Shown piece by piece: positions 16,640-24,649 of a stretch of DNA of 64,000 nucleotides. Origin of the DNA: Palsa-506 sp963707065 (GTDB lineage: Bacteria > Actinomycetota > Actinomycetes > Streptosporangiales > Streptosporangiaceae); contig CAVPPJ010000051.1 of NCBI GenBank assembly GCA_963707065.1, positions 62,001-126,000 on the forward strand, read 5' to 3'. Each line of letters starts with the position of its first letter. The stretch's first letter is position 1. The position numbers were made by a program, and so were the translations under genes. Below the pieces are notes generated by a model that searched no databases, was not told the DNA's origin, and saw only the letters and a program-made list of their open reading frames with translations.

Positions 16640-18343
16640 TCACGCCAGGCCGACCACGTCGCCGTTTTCGTCGATGTCGATCCGCTCGGCGGCGGAGTTC
16701 GACGCCAGCCCGGGCATCGTCCGCATCTCGCCGCACAGCGGGTAGATGAACCCGGCACCGACCGACGCGCGCACCTCGCGGACCGGCAGCCGCCAGCCGG
16801 TCGGCGCGCCCTTCAGCGCCGGGTCAGCGGACAGCGACAGTGGCGTCTTCGCGATGCAGACCGGCAGGCCGCCGAAGCCGTTCCGCTCGTAGCTGTCCAG
16901 CTGCCGGCCCGCGGTCGCGGTGTAATCCACGCCATCCGCGCCGTAGACCCGGCCGGCGATCGTCTCGATCTTCTCCCGCAGCGACGCGTCGCCCGGATAG
17001 AGGTAATGGAATTCGCCGGGCTCGCTGGCAGCCTCGGCTACCGCCTCGGCAAGCTCCGCCGCGCCCCGGCCGCCGTCGGCGAAGTGCGTGCCGACGGCCG
17101 ACCGGACGCCCATTGACGCGGCGATCTCGCGGATCGCCTCGTGCTCGGACGCGAAATCCTCCGGCATCGAGTTGATCGCGACCACCGGGGTGACGCCGTG
17201 CAGCCGGACGTTCTCCAGTTGCTTGCGCAGGTTGGCGCCGCCGATGTGCACTTCGTCCGGGTTCTCCGCCAGCAGCGCGGGCGGCAGCGGCCGGCCCGCC
17301 ACAATGCGGTGCCGGCCCGAGTGCGCCTTCAGCGCGCGCACGGTCGTGACCACCACGGCAGCGTCGGGGACGAGCCCCGATACCCGGCACTTGATGTTGA
17401 AGAAGCGCTCCGCGCCCATGTCCGCGCCGAACCCGGCCTCGGTGATCAGGAAATCCCCGGTGCGGATGCCGACCAGGTCGGCCACCACCGACGAATTCCC
17501 GTGCGCGATGTTCCCGAACGGCCCGGCATGCACCAGCACCGGGGTGTTCTCCAGGGTCTGCAGCAGGTTCGGCTTGATCGCCTCGCGCATGATCACGGTC
17601 ATCGCGCCGGCCGCCTTGAGCTGCTCGGCGGTGACGGGCTCGCCGCCGGGCGTGTAACCGACGACGATCCGGCCGAGCCGGGCCCGCATGTCCTGCAGCG
17701 ACCCGGACAGGGCGAGCACGGCCATCGCCTCGGACGCGGCGGTGATGTCGAAGCCGGTCTGCCGGGCCAGGCCGTCCTGCGCCGAGCCGAGCCCGACCAC
17801 GATGTTGCGCAGCGCCCTGTCGTTCACGTCGAGTACCCGCCGCCAGGTGATGTTGCGCAGGTCAATGCCCAGCTTGTTGCCCTGGTGCAGGTGGTTGTCG
17901 AGCATCGCGGACAGCATGTTGTGCGCCGCGGTCACGGCGTGCATGTCGCCGGTCAGATGCAGGTTCAGCGTCTCGAATGGCACGGCCTGGCTGTAGCCGC
18001 CGCCCGCCGCGCCGCCCTTGATCCCGAACGTGGGCCCCATCGAGGCCTGCCGGATGGAGATGGTGGCGCGCTTGCCGATGACTCCCATCGCCTGGCCGAG
18101 GCCGATGGTCGTGGTGGTCTTGCCCTCGCCGAGCGGCGTCGGCGTGACCGCGGTGACGACGACGTACTTGGCCTTGGGCCGGTCCGACAGCGCCTCGATG
18201 GCGGCGAGGTCGATCTTGGCCACGTGCTCCCCGTACGGCTCCGTCAGCCAGGGGGGTATGCCGATCTCCGCGGCGATCTCGGCAACCGGCTTGAGCGTCG
18301 CCTGCCGCGAGATCTCCAGCGCGCTGGGCATCGCCATGGTCAT
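16640..18343 (-). CDS. fhs: Formate-tetrahydrofolate ligase
   Basis: This enzyme reversibly forms 10-formyl-THF from formate, ATP and THF. Diagnostic blocks are 'VTPTPLGEGKTTTTIGLGQA' (about residues 66-85, nucleotide loop), 'SMGPTFGIKGGAAGGGYSQ', 'GDMHAVTAAHNML' and 'NIAHGNSSVVADLVG'. At 567 residues it is full length. ATG 18343 overlaps the stop of the aldehyde dehydrogenase (ATGA); a second in-frame ATG lies 6 nt on. With the cyclohydrolase downstream and MTHFR-like genes elsewhere in the window, it can run toward formate and ATP when methyl groups are being oxidised, or toward formyl-THF for synthesis. The direction is inference from context. Confidence 0.96.
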   Translation of the reverse strand: MTMAMPSALEISRQATLKPVAEIAAEIGIPPWLTEPYGEHVAKIDLAAIEALSDRPKAKYVVVTAVTPTPLGEGKTTTTIGLGQAMGVIGKRATISIRQASMGPTFGIKGGAAGGGYSQAVPFETLNLHLTGDMHAVTAAHNMLSAMLDNHLHQGNKLGIDLRNITWRRVLDVNDRALRNIVVGLGSAQDGLARQTGFDITAASEAMAVLALSGSLQDMRARLGRIVVGYTPGGEPVTAEQLKAAGAMTVIMREAIKPNLLQTLENTPVLVHAGPFGNIAHGNSSVVADLVGIRTGDFLITEAGFGADMGAERFFNIKCRVSGLVPDAAVVVTTVRALKAHSGRHRIVAGRPLPPALLAENPDEVHIGGANLRKQLENVRLHGVTPVVAINSMPEDFASEHEAIREIAASMGVRSAVGTHFADGGRGAAELAEAVAEAASEPGEFHYLYPGDASLREKIETIAGRVYGADGVDYTATAGRQLDSYERNGFGGLPVCIAKTPLSLSADPALKGAPTGWRLPVREVRASVGAGFIYPLCGEMRTMPGLASNSAAERIDIDENGDVVGLA

Positions 18344-19821
18344 TCCGCCTTTCCTGGTGTATCCGGCTGCGCGCGGTATCTCGGCGCTGGGTAGACGATC
18401 GTCTTGGGCTCGGTGAAGGTGTCCATCGGGTAGCGGCCGCCGACCCGGCCGTGGCCGCTGATGCTGCCGGACCGGCCGCCGAACGGCAGATGGGACTCCC
18501 ACAGGTTCGTCGAGGCGTTGATGTTGACCCAGCCGGCCCTGGCCTGCTCGGCGAACGCCAGGCCCCGCTCGAGGTCCTCGGTGAATACCGCCGCGGTCAG
18601 GCCGTACGGCGACGCGTTGGTGAGCTCCAGCGCCTCGGCAGCCGATGCCACCGCGACCACCGGCACCACCGGGCCGAACGTCTCCTCCCGCTCGATCGCC
18701 ATCCCCGGCGTGACGCCGTCCAGCACGGTCGGCTCGGCGTACAGGCTGGTCGGGAACCCGGGCGCCCGCCGCCCGCCGCAGCACACCCGGGCGCCGCCGG
18801 CCAGCGCCCCGGCGATATGGCGGTCGAATTTCGCCGCGGTGGCCGCATTGTTCAGCGGCCCCATAGTGGTCTCCGGCGCAAGCGGATCGCCCAGCCTGAC
18901 GCGGGCCTTGGTGGCCGCCACGACCCGCTCGGTAAATTCGCCGGCCACCGCCGCGTGCACCAGGAACCGCTCGCCTGCCGTGCAGCTCTGCCCGGCGCAG
19001 AGGTAGGCGGCCTCCAGCGCCGCCTCGGCGGCCAGCTCAAGGTCGGCGTCTTCCAGGATCACCATCGGGCCGTTGCCACCAAGTTCGAGCAGCTGCGCCT
19101 TGCCCGCCGCCCGGGCCGCGACCAGCCCGCCGGTCTCCACCGAGCCGACGAAGCCGACCCCCGCCACGCCCGGGTGGCCGGCCACGGCGTCGCCGACCAC
19201 CGGGCCAGGGCCGGGCAGGTAGTTGAACACCCCGGCCGGCAGGCCCGCCGCGGCGATGACATCGGCGAGCACCCCGCAGCAGGCGGACGTGGTCGGGGCC
19301 GGGACCCAGACGACCGTGTTACCGGCCGCCATGGCCGGCCCGAATAGCTCGGCGCCCATCGTGTACGGCCAGTTCCACGGGCTCACCACCGCGATGACGC
19401 CGAGCGGCACGCGGGTGGCCAGGATCCGCCGGTCCGCCGACGTGGACGCGGGCAGGCCGCCCTCGCGGCGCTTGGCGTCCTCCCCGGCCATCCGGAAGTA
19501 CTCGGCCAGCTCGTCGACCTCGTCGTAGGCCTCGGCGGCCAGCGGCTTGCCCTGGTCCTCGGTCAGCGCGCGGGCTAGTTCCTCGCGGCGTTCCCGGATC
19601 CCGGCGATGATCTTCTCGCACCAGGCGGCCCGGTCGAACGGTGAGGCGGCGGCCCAGGATGGCCAGGCGGCGCGGGCGGCGGCGACGGCGTCGTCGGCAT
19701 CGGCCCGGCTGCCGGCCGCCACCGTGGCGAATGTCTCGCCCGACGACGGGCTGACCGCCGCGGCGGGCTCGCCGCGGCCGGCCCGCCAGCCGCCGCCGAT
19801 GTACAGCAGATGCTCCCGCAC
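18340..19821 (-). CDS. NAD(P)-dependent aldehyde dehydrogenase
   Basis: This 493-residue enzyme is a typical aldehyde dehydrogenase. The nucleotide-binding block is 'VVSPWNWPYTMGAELFGPAM', the general base is Glu246 in 'LLELGGNGP', and the nucleophile is Cys280 in 'GQSCTAGERF'. One point is odd: the usual 'KPSE' that contacts the cofactor after 'AGNTVV' is replaced by 'WVPAPTT', so the lysine that normally helps hold NAD(P) is missing. It sits between the IclR gene and fhs and overlaps fhs by 4 bp. A place in methylated-amine or C1 catabolism, such as oxidising an aldehyde released from the substrate, fits the context. The substrate is not shown. Confidence 0.88.
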   Translation of the reverse strand: MREHLLYIGGGWRAGRGEPAAAVSPSSGETFATVAAGSRADADDAVAAARAAWPSWAAASPFDRAAWCEKIIAGIRERREELARALTEDQGKPLAAEAYDEVDELAEYFRMAGEDAKRREGGLPASTSADRRILATRVPLGVIAVVSPWNWPYTMGAELFGPAMAAGNTVVWVPAPTTSACCGVLADVIAAAGLPAGVFNYLPGPGPVVGDAVAGHPGVAGVGFVGSVETGGLVAARAAGKAQLLELGGNGPMVILEDADLELAAEAALEAAYLCAGQSCTAGERFLVHAAVAGEFTERVVAATKARVRLGDPLAPETTMGPLNNAATAAKFDRHIAGALAGGARVCCGGRRAPGFPTSLYAEPTVLDGVTPGMAIEREETFGPVVPVVAVASAAEALELTNASPYGLTAAVFTEDLERGLAFAEQARAGWVNINASTNLWESHLPFGGRSGSISGHGRVGGRYPMDTFTEPKTIVYPAPRYRAQPDTPGKAE

Positions 19822-19904
19822 GGTGCTCGCCTCTCGCCTCTCGTCTGTTGCCTCGATGTCAGGTCCGGTCGGCCGCCGGCCCGGCCGGGCCGGCGGCCGG
19901 TCGC

Positions 19905-20630
19905 TCAGGATGCGGCGCAGAGCCTCCCGAGCTCATCCAGCCGCTCCGGCGGCATCCGGTAGGCGGGGCCGGAGATGGACAGGGCGGCAACGCACGCGCC
20001 CGTCCCGTCGAACACCGGCGCCGCGACGGCGGCCAGCCCTTCCTCAAGCTCGGCGGTCGCTGTTGCGTACCCGTCGCGGCGGACCGCGGCAAGCTCGGTC
20101 TCCAGCGCCGCGGCGGTGGTGATGGTGTGCTCGGTGTACCGCTCCAGCTGGCGGGGCATCGGGATGGCGCCGTAGGCGAGCAGTACCTTGCCGTTGGCGA
20201 CGGCATGCGGCTTCGTCCGGCGGCCGGTCCAGCCGCCTGAGCAGCTCAGGATGTAGGTACTCGGCAGCTCGGCGACGTTCAGGATGCCGCCAGAATCGGG
20301 CACGGCCAGATTGACCGTCTCGCCGGTCTGCTGGGAGAGCTTCTCCATGGCCGGCTGCATCGCGGCGACGACGTCGAAGCTGCGGAGCGCGAGCGTGCCG
20401 AGCCTGATCAGCTCGACGCCCAGCCGGTACCGCTTGCCCGCGCGGGACAGGAAGCCGGCCCGCTCCAGCGCGGCGGCCAGCCGCGAGGCGGTGGACTTGT
20501 GCACCCCGAGCGTCTCGGCCATCTCCGAGACGCCGATCTCGGCGCGGGAGTCATCGAAGCTGGCGAGCAGGGCAAGCGCCCGCTCCGCCGACTGGTAAGT
20601 TGCGCCGACAGCAACCTCATGCTCGGTCAC
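19905..20630 (-). CDS. IclR-family regulator of the ALDH-fhs operon
   Basis: This 241-residue regulator has the IclR layout. Residues 10-75 are the winged helix ('ERALALLASFDD', 'SEMAETLGVHKSTASRLAAALERAGFL') and residues 90-240 are the effector-binding domain ('ETVNLAVPDSGGILNV', 'HAVANGKVLLAYG', 'GYATATAELEEGLAAVAAPVFD'). It is the first gene of a minus-strand unit with aldehyde dehydrogenase, fhs and cyclohydrolase genes; the next start is 83 bp on. GTG 20630 lies 6 nt after the predicted -10, so the message may be leaderless. A second IclR gene, with similar layout, heads the corrinoid operon, suggesting that both units respond to related small molecules. Confidence 0.9.
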   Translation of the reverse strand: MTEHEVAVGATYQSAERALALLASFDDSRAEIGVSEMAETLGVHKSTASRLAAALERAGFLSRAGKRYRLGVELIRLGTLALRSFDVVAAMQPAMEKLSQQTGETVNLAVPDSGGILNVAELPSTYILSCSGGWTGRRTKPHAVANGKVLLAYGAIPMPRQLERYTEHTITTAAALETELAAVRRDGYATATAELEEGLAAVAAPVFDGTGACVAALSISGPAYRMPPERLDELGRLCAAS

Positions 20631-20636
20631 GCAACA

Positions 20637-20665
20637 AGAATCGCTACGCCAGCCGCCCGCGTCAA
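20637..20665 (-). promoter_or_regulatory. Promoter of the IclR-ALDH-fhs operon
   Basis: On the minus strand TTGACG (20660-20665) and GATTCT (20637-20642) are 17 bp apart. The GTG start of the IclR gene begins 6 nt after the -10, near the expected transcription start. This suggests a leaderless mRNA. Confidence 0.55.
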
Positions 20666-20801
20666 CTACTAGCCGCCGGCCACGGCACCAGCTGGCAGCG
20701 GCACTAGTTCATGATGGCAGCGAGACCATAGCCGGTATCTGGAGATATTGTGTCCTGACGCCCGGTATCGCCGTGCGCGTCCGGCCGGCAGAGGAGCACT
20801 C

Positions 20802-21627
20802 GTGGGCATTCAGGCACCTGGCGAGCAGCCACCCGGCGATCCTGTCACCGTCGGATCCGTGCATGATCCCCTGCCCGAGGCGCTCATGCTGGCCCGCGGC
20901 GCCGCCGAGGCAGGACTCGGGCTCAAGCTGCTCGGCGGGCTGGCGGTCCGGGTGATCTGCCCGGATTTCCCGCCGCGGCTGCGGGCCGGGCAGGACATGG
21001 ACTTCGCCTGCCTGTCCAAGGGGCGCAAGGACGTGGTGTCCTACCTGGAGCGCAGCGGCTGCACCGGGGACCGCAGGTTCAACAACCTCAACGGCGACCG
21101 GCAGATGTACTTCAACGCGCCGTCGGGACGGCCGGTCGACGTGATGGTCGACCGGCTGACCATGTGCCACACGCTCGACTTCCGGCCGTCGTTCGGCCGG
21201 CTGCCGCTGACCGTTGACGCGATCGACGTGCTGCTGTCCAAGCTGCAGATCGTCGAGCTGAACGAGAAGGATGTCCGGGACGCGCTGCATGCTCCTCGGC
21301 GCCCTGCCGGTGGGCGGCGACGGCCAGGGCCGCGGTTCGCGGGCCGGCGGCGGCGAGCCCGTGCTGGACACGGAGCGCTTCGGCAAGGTGCTCGGCGCGG
21401 ACTGGGGATGGTGGCGGACGGTCACCGGCAACCTGGCCAAGCTGCCCGGCCTGGTCGCCGAGCGCCCTGAGCTCGCGCCGCCCAGCCCGCCGTTCGACCC
21501 GCTGGAGCAGTGCAGGAAACTGCTGGAGGTGGCCACGGCGGCGCCCAAGGGCGTCAAGTGGAAGCTGCGGTCAAATGTCGGCGACCGGGTGCGCTGGTAC
21601 GAGCTGCCGGAGGAAGTCGCCCACTGA
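20802..21627 (+). pseudogene. Nucleotidyltransferase-fold protein, frameshifted
   Basis: The first part reads as a nucleotidyltransferase-fold protein of the kind found in AbiEii/MenT-like or kanamycin-type groups: 'LKLLGGLAVRVIC', then 'RAGQDMDFACLSKG' with the acidic pair, then 'GRPVDVMVDRL' with a third acidic residue. GTG 20802 has GAGGAG 5 nt before it. At about 21288 the frame changes: 'EKDVRDALH' continues in another frame as 'LLGALPVGGDGQG' and then runs to 'YELPEEVAH' at 21627. Joining them gives a sensible protein of about 275 residues. A 2-base loss or 1-base gain explains it. No partner antitoxin-like gene is next to it, so I do not call it a toxin. It is either inactive or an assembly error. 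Confidence 0.65.
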
Positions 21628-21745
21628 CGCGCCGCCGCGGCACTGGCGCGCCGTCTGCAGCACTGAGCGCGCCGCCGCGCTGCTGCCGCCGCCGCGCTGC
21701 TCGCCGCGCTGCGCCGCCGCCGCGGCACCGACGCCGCCGCTCCCC
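21628..21745. repeat. Low-complexity GCC/GCT-rich spacer
   Basis: The DNA between the nucleotidyltransferase gene and the next promoter is made of short cgccgc/gctgct-like repeats. I see no gene in it. It probably arose by slippage. Confidence 0.6.
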
Positions 21746-21783
21746 CGGCGAGTATCAGGACGGTTTCAGCCAGTAACATATGC

Positions 21784-21813
21784 TTGACGCCTGGTTGCGA
21801 TGGGTGCTACACC
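21784..21813 (+). promoter_or_regulatory. Promoter of the metallophosphoesterase gene
   Basis: TTGACG (21784-21789) and TACACC (21808-21813) are separated by 18 bp. The gene starts 38 bp later. It may also serve the permease and dehydrogenase genes downstream. Confidence 0.5.
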
Positions 21814-21850
21814 GTTGCACAGGGAGCGCGGCAACGGGCGGGATGGTCGC

Positions 21851-22789
21851 ATGAAAGTCTTTTTCGCCACCGACATTCACGGCTCGGAGATCTGCTGGCG
21901 GAAGTTCCTGAACGCCGCCGCGTTCTACAAGGCCGACATGGTGGTGCTGGGCGGCGACGTCACCGGCAAGATGATGGTGCCGATCACCGCCTATCAGGGC
22001 CACTGGCAGGTGACGGTGCGCGGCCAGCTGCACCGGCTGGAGACCCAGCAGGAACTGGACGAGATCCAGCGCCAGATCCGTAACTCCGGCTCCTACCCGG
22101 CGATCGTCACCCCGGATGAGCTCAAGTACCTCGGTGACAACGAGGGCGCCGTCGACCGCAGGTTCACCGTCGAGATGACCCAGTCACTCGACCGGTGGCT
22201 CGACATGGCGGACGGGAAGCTCAAGGGCGGCCAGATTCCCTGCATCCTGAACGGCGGGAACGACGACATCTGGGAGATCGACGACATCATCGAGTCATCG
22301 CCGTGCGTCAGCTTCGGCGAGGGCAAGATGCTCGACCTCGGCGGCTTCCCCCTCGTCTCGATGGGGTGGACCAACCCGACCCCGTGGAACACCTTCCGCG
22401 AGGCTCCGGAGGATCAGATCGCGGCAAAGATCGAGGCCGTGGTCAGCCAGATACCGGATATGGAGCGGGCGATCTTCAACTTCCACGCGCCGCCGTACGG
22501 CAGCGGCCTGGACGAGGCGCCCGCGCTCGACGGGACAATGCGGCCGACGCACGGCGGAGCGGTGATGAAGGCGGTCGGCTCCACGGCGGTGCGGGACGCG
22601 ATCCTGGCGCACAAGCCGATGCTGTCGGTGCACGGCCACATTCACGAGAGCCGCGGGATCAAGAGGATGGGCCGGACGCTCGCCATCAATCCTGGCAGCG
22701 TCTACGGCGACGGAGTGCTGCAGGGCGCGGTGCTGGACCTGGACGCGAAGAAGGGCAAAGTCACCAAATACCTTCTCGTGAATGGCTAA
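21851..22789 (+). CDS. Calcineurin-like metallophosphoesterase
   Basis: This 312-residue protein has the full two-metal phosphoesterase set: 'ATDIHGSE' (Asp8, His10), 'VLGGDVTGK', 'LNGGNDDIW' (in place of the usual GNHD), 'NFHAPPYGSGLD' and 'SVHGHIHES'. The open frame begins earlier, but ATG 21851 starts right at the conserved MKVFFATDIHGS and follows a GGGCGGGATGG segment. It is the first gene of a plus-strand series with the APC permease and the flavoprotein/Etf genes. Gaps of 96 and 132 bp mean they are not tightly coupled. A role in hydrolysing a phosphoester or a phosphorylated intermediate is possible; no substrate can be assigned. Confidence 0.87.
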   Translation: MKVFFATDIHGSEICWRKFLNAAAFYKADMVVLGGDVTGKMMVPITAYQGHWQVTVRGQLHRLETQQELDEIQRQIRNSGSYPAIVTPDELKYLGDNEGAVDRRFTVEMTQSLDRWLDMADGKLKGGQIPCILNGGNDDIWEIDDIIESSPCVSFGEGKMLDLGGFPLVSMGWTNPTPWNTFREAPEDQIAAKIEAVVSQIPDMERAIFNFHAPPYGSGLDEAPALDGTMRPTHGGAVMKAVGSTAVRDAILAHKPMLSVHGHIHESRGIKRMGRTLAINPGSVYGDGVLQGAVLDLDAKKGKVTKYLLVNG

Positions 22790-22885
22790 GCATAAAACCC
22801 GAAATTACAACCCGAAACCTTGGTGATCTCAGGACGCTGGCGGGCTACGATCTGAGCCTGACAAATCCTCACTTAGGAGGCGAGC

Positions 22886-24517
22886 ATGGCGGCCGAGACC
22901 GTCGGTGGCGAGACGCCGACACTATTCCTCCGCAACGCGACTGGCCTGGTCCGGGGCTGGTCGGTACGGGACTCGATGATCTACGCGGTGCTGGCCACCA
23001 ACTTCGTCACGCTGGCGATCTACGAGTTCGCCTTCGCGGCCCCCGCATTTCCCCAGGGGCAGCTGATTACGTCGGTGATCATCTCGGGGATCTGGGTGTC
23101 GTTCCTGGTGATCGCCTACGCCGGCCTGGTCGTCACTATCCCGCGGGCCGGCGGTGACTACGTCTGGCAGACCCGGATCCTCGGCAGCGGCCTCGGCTTC
23201 GTGATGGCAGCCACCGGGTGGTGGTTCATTCTCTGGCTGTGGGCGCCGATCTACGGCAATATCCTCGCCGTCCAGTTCTTCGAGCCGCTGTGGGCGACCC
23301 TGAAGTGGACGTGGCCGAACGGCGGTGCCGCATGGTTCGGCACGCACAACGGGATTTTCCTCGTGACGCTGATCACCATCGTGATAGCCGGTGTGCTGGT
23401 ATCGATCGGGATGGCGGGCTACGCCAAGATCCAGCGGTGGTGCTTCTATGGCGGCCTGCTCGGGTTCGGCGTCATCGTGCTGCTGCTGCTCTTCAACTCG
23501 CACGCTGCCTTCATCTCGTCGTTCAACCTGGCGGCACACAATCTCTTCGGCATCCACAACGCGTACGGGGCGACCCAGGTGGCCGCGGCCAAGATCCCGG
23601 GCTACGCCCCGCAGCACATCGGCTTCGGCCCGCTCGGCCCGACCTTCCTGCTGGTGCCGGTGATGATGTTCTTCATCCTGTGGCCGAACTGGGGGGCCAC
23701 GCTGTACGGCGAGATCCGCGGGGCGAACGACTTCAAGCGGGTCTTCAGCGGCATGTTCGGCGGCCTGTGGATCACCGTCATACTGACCGTGGCCTTCCTG
23801 CTGCTGATCGACAAGACCATGGGCTGGGCTTTCTACCAGAACTCCAACCAGCTGAACTTCCAGGGCGCCGGGGTCCTGCCCATCTGGCCCTATCCGGTCC
23901 TGTTCGCGGCCTGGCTGGTGCACAACACGGCGATCCAGGTCATCCTGATCCTGATCATGAGCCTGTGGTTCTTCGGCTGGGTGGGCACCCTGTTCCTGTC
24001 CTCGACCCGGGTCATTTTCGCCGCCGCCTTCGACCGGGTACTGCCGGACCGGGCCGCGGAAGTGTCGGAGAAGCGGAAGGTGCCGTTCTACTCGCTCATC
24101 CTGATGCTGCTGCCGGCGGTGGGGCTGAGCGCGGTTTACGCCTACAACTCGACGTTCGTGAAATATACCTATGACGCGACGCTGGTCATCGCCATTACGT
24201 TCCTGTTCAGCGCGATCGCCGTGGTCCTCCTGCCGTTCGTCAAGAAGGATCTCTGGCGGTCATCACCGGCGAGCAAGATCAGGATCCTCGGCGTGCAGAT
24301 CGTCCCGGTCGCGGGATGGATCACGATCGGGCTGCTGGGCTTCAACCTGTACGAGTGGTTCTCCAACGACCTTTACTTCGTGAACAACCACGACTCGCTG
24401 TACTTCATGGCCGCGCTCTACGTCCTGGCCATCGTCTTGTACGTGGTGGCGCGGGTCGTCCGCCGGCGGCAGGGGATCGACCTGGGCCTGATCAACAAGG
24501 AGATCCCGGTCGAGTAG
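22886..24517 (+). CDS. APC-superfamily permease
   Basis: This 543-residue integral membrane protein has about 12 hydrophobic helices. Typical features are the first-helix segment 'SMIYAVLATNFVTLAIYEFAF' (split by short polar residues), the conserved 'IPRAGGDYVWQTRILG' after helix 2, and a cytoplasmic loop with 'TRVIFAAAFDRVLPDRAAEVS' and 'KRKVPFYSLI'. AGGAGG lies 5 nt before ATG 22886, a strong site. It precedes the dimethylglycine dehydrogenase-like gene and is likely the importer for its substrate or for a methylated amine used by MttB. This is inference from neighbours; the family also moves amino acids. Confidence 0.9.
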   Translation: MAAETVGGETPTLFLRNATGLVRGWSVRDSMIYAVLATNFVTLAIYEFAFAAPAFPQGQLITSVIISGIWVSFLVIAYAGLVVTIPRAGGDYVWQTRILGSGLGFVMAATGWWFILWLWAPIYGNILAVQFFEPLWATLKWTWPNGGAAWFGTHNGIFLVTLITIVIAGVLVSIGMAGYAKIQRWCFYGGLLGFGVIVLLLLFNSHAAFISSFNLAAHNLFGIHNAYGATQVAAAKIPGYAPQHIGFGPLGPTFLLVPVMMFFILWPNWGATLYGEIRGANDFKRVFSGMFGGLWITVILTVAFLLLIDKTMGWAFYQNSNQLNFQGAGVLPIWPYPVLFAAWLVHNTAIQVILILIMSLWFFGWVGTLFLSSTRVIFAAAFDRVLPDRAAEVSEKRKVPFYSLILMLLPAVGLSAVYAYNSTFVKYTYDATLVIAITFLFSAIAVVLLPFVKKDLWRSSPASKIRILGVQIVPVAGWITIGLLGFNLYEWFSNDLYFVNNHDSLYFMAALYVLAIVLYVVARVVRRRQGIDLGLINKEIPVE

Positions 24518-24546
24518 GCCGGCGCGCCAGCATACGCGGGAACAGC

Positions 24547-24584
24547 CTGGCCCCGCTGCCCGGATGCCCGGGCGGCGGGGCCAG
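24547..24584 (+). terminator. Hairpin between permease and flavoprotein genes
   Basis: CTGGCCCCGC (24547-24556) pairs perfectly with GCGGGGCCAG (24575-24584), and the inner arms CCCGG/CCGGG can extend the stem. It is 30 bp after the permease stop. With no T-tract it may be a partial terminator or an mRNA-stabilising stem that sets different levels of the two genes. Confidence 0.55.
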
Positions 24585-24649
24585 ACTTGCACCAGGCAAG
24601 TCAGCAGGTCACGGCAGCGGAGCGAGACGAAACGGCGGGAACAAACGGC

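Noticed and set aside
20748..21627. Toxin of a toxin-antitoxin pair
   Set aside because: The fold fits a nucleotidyltransferase, but no antitoxin-like gene is adjacent, and the gene is frameshifted.
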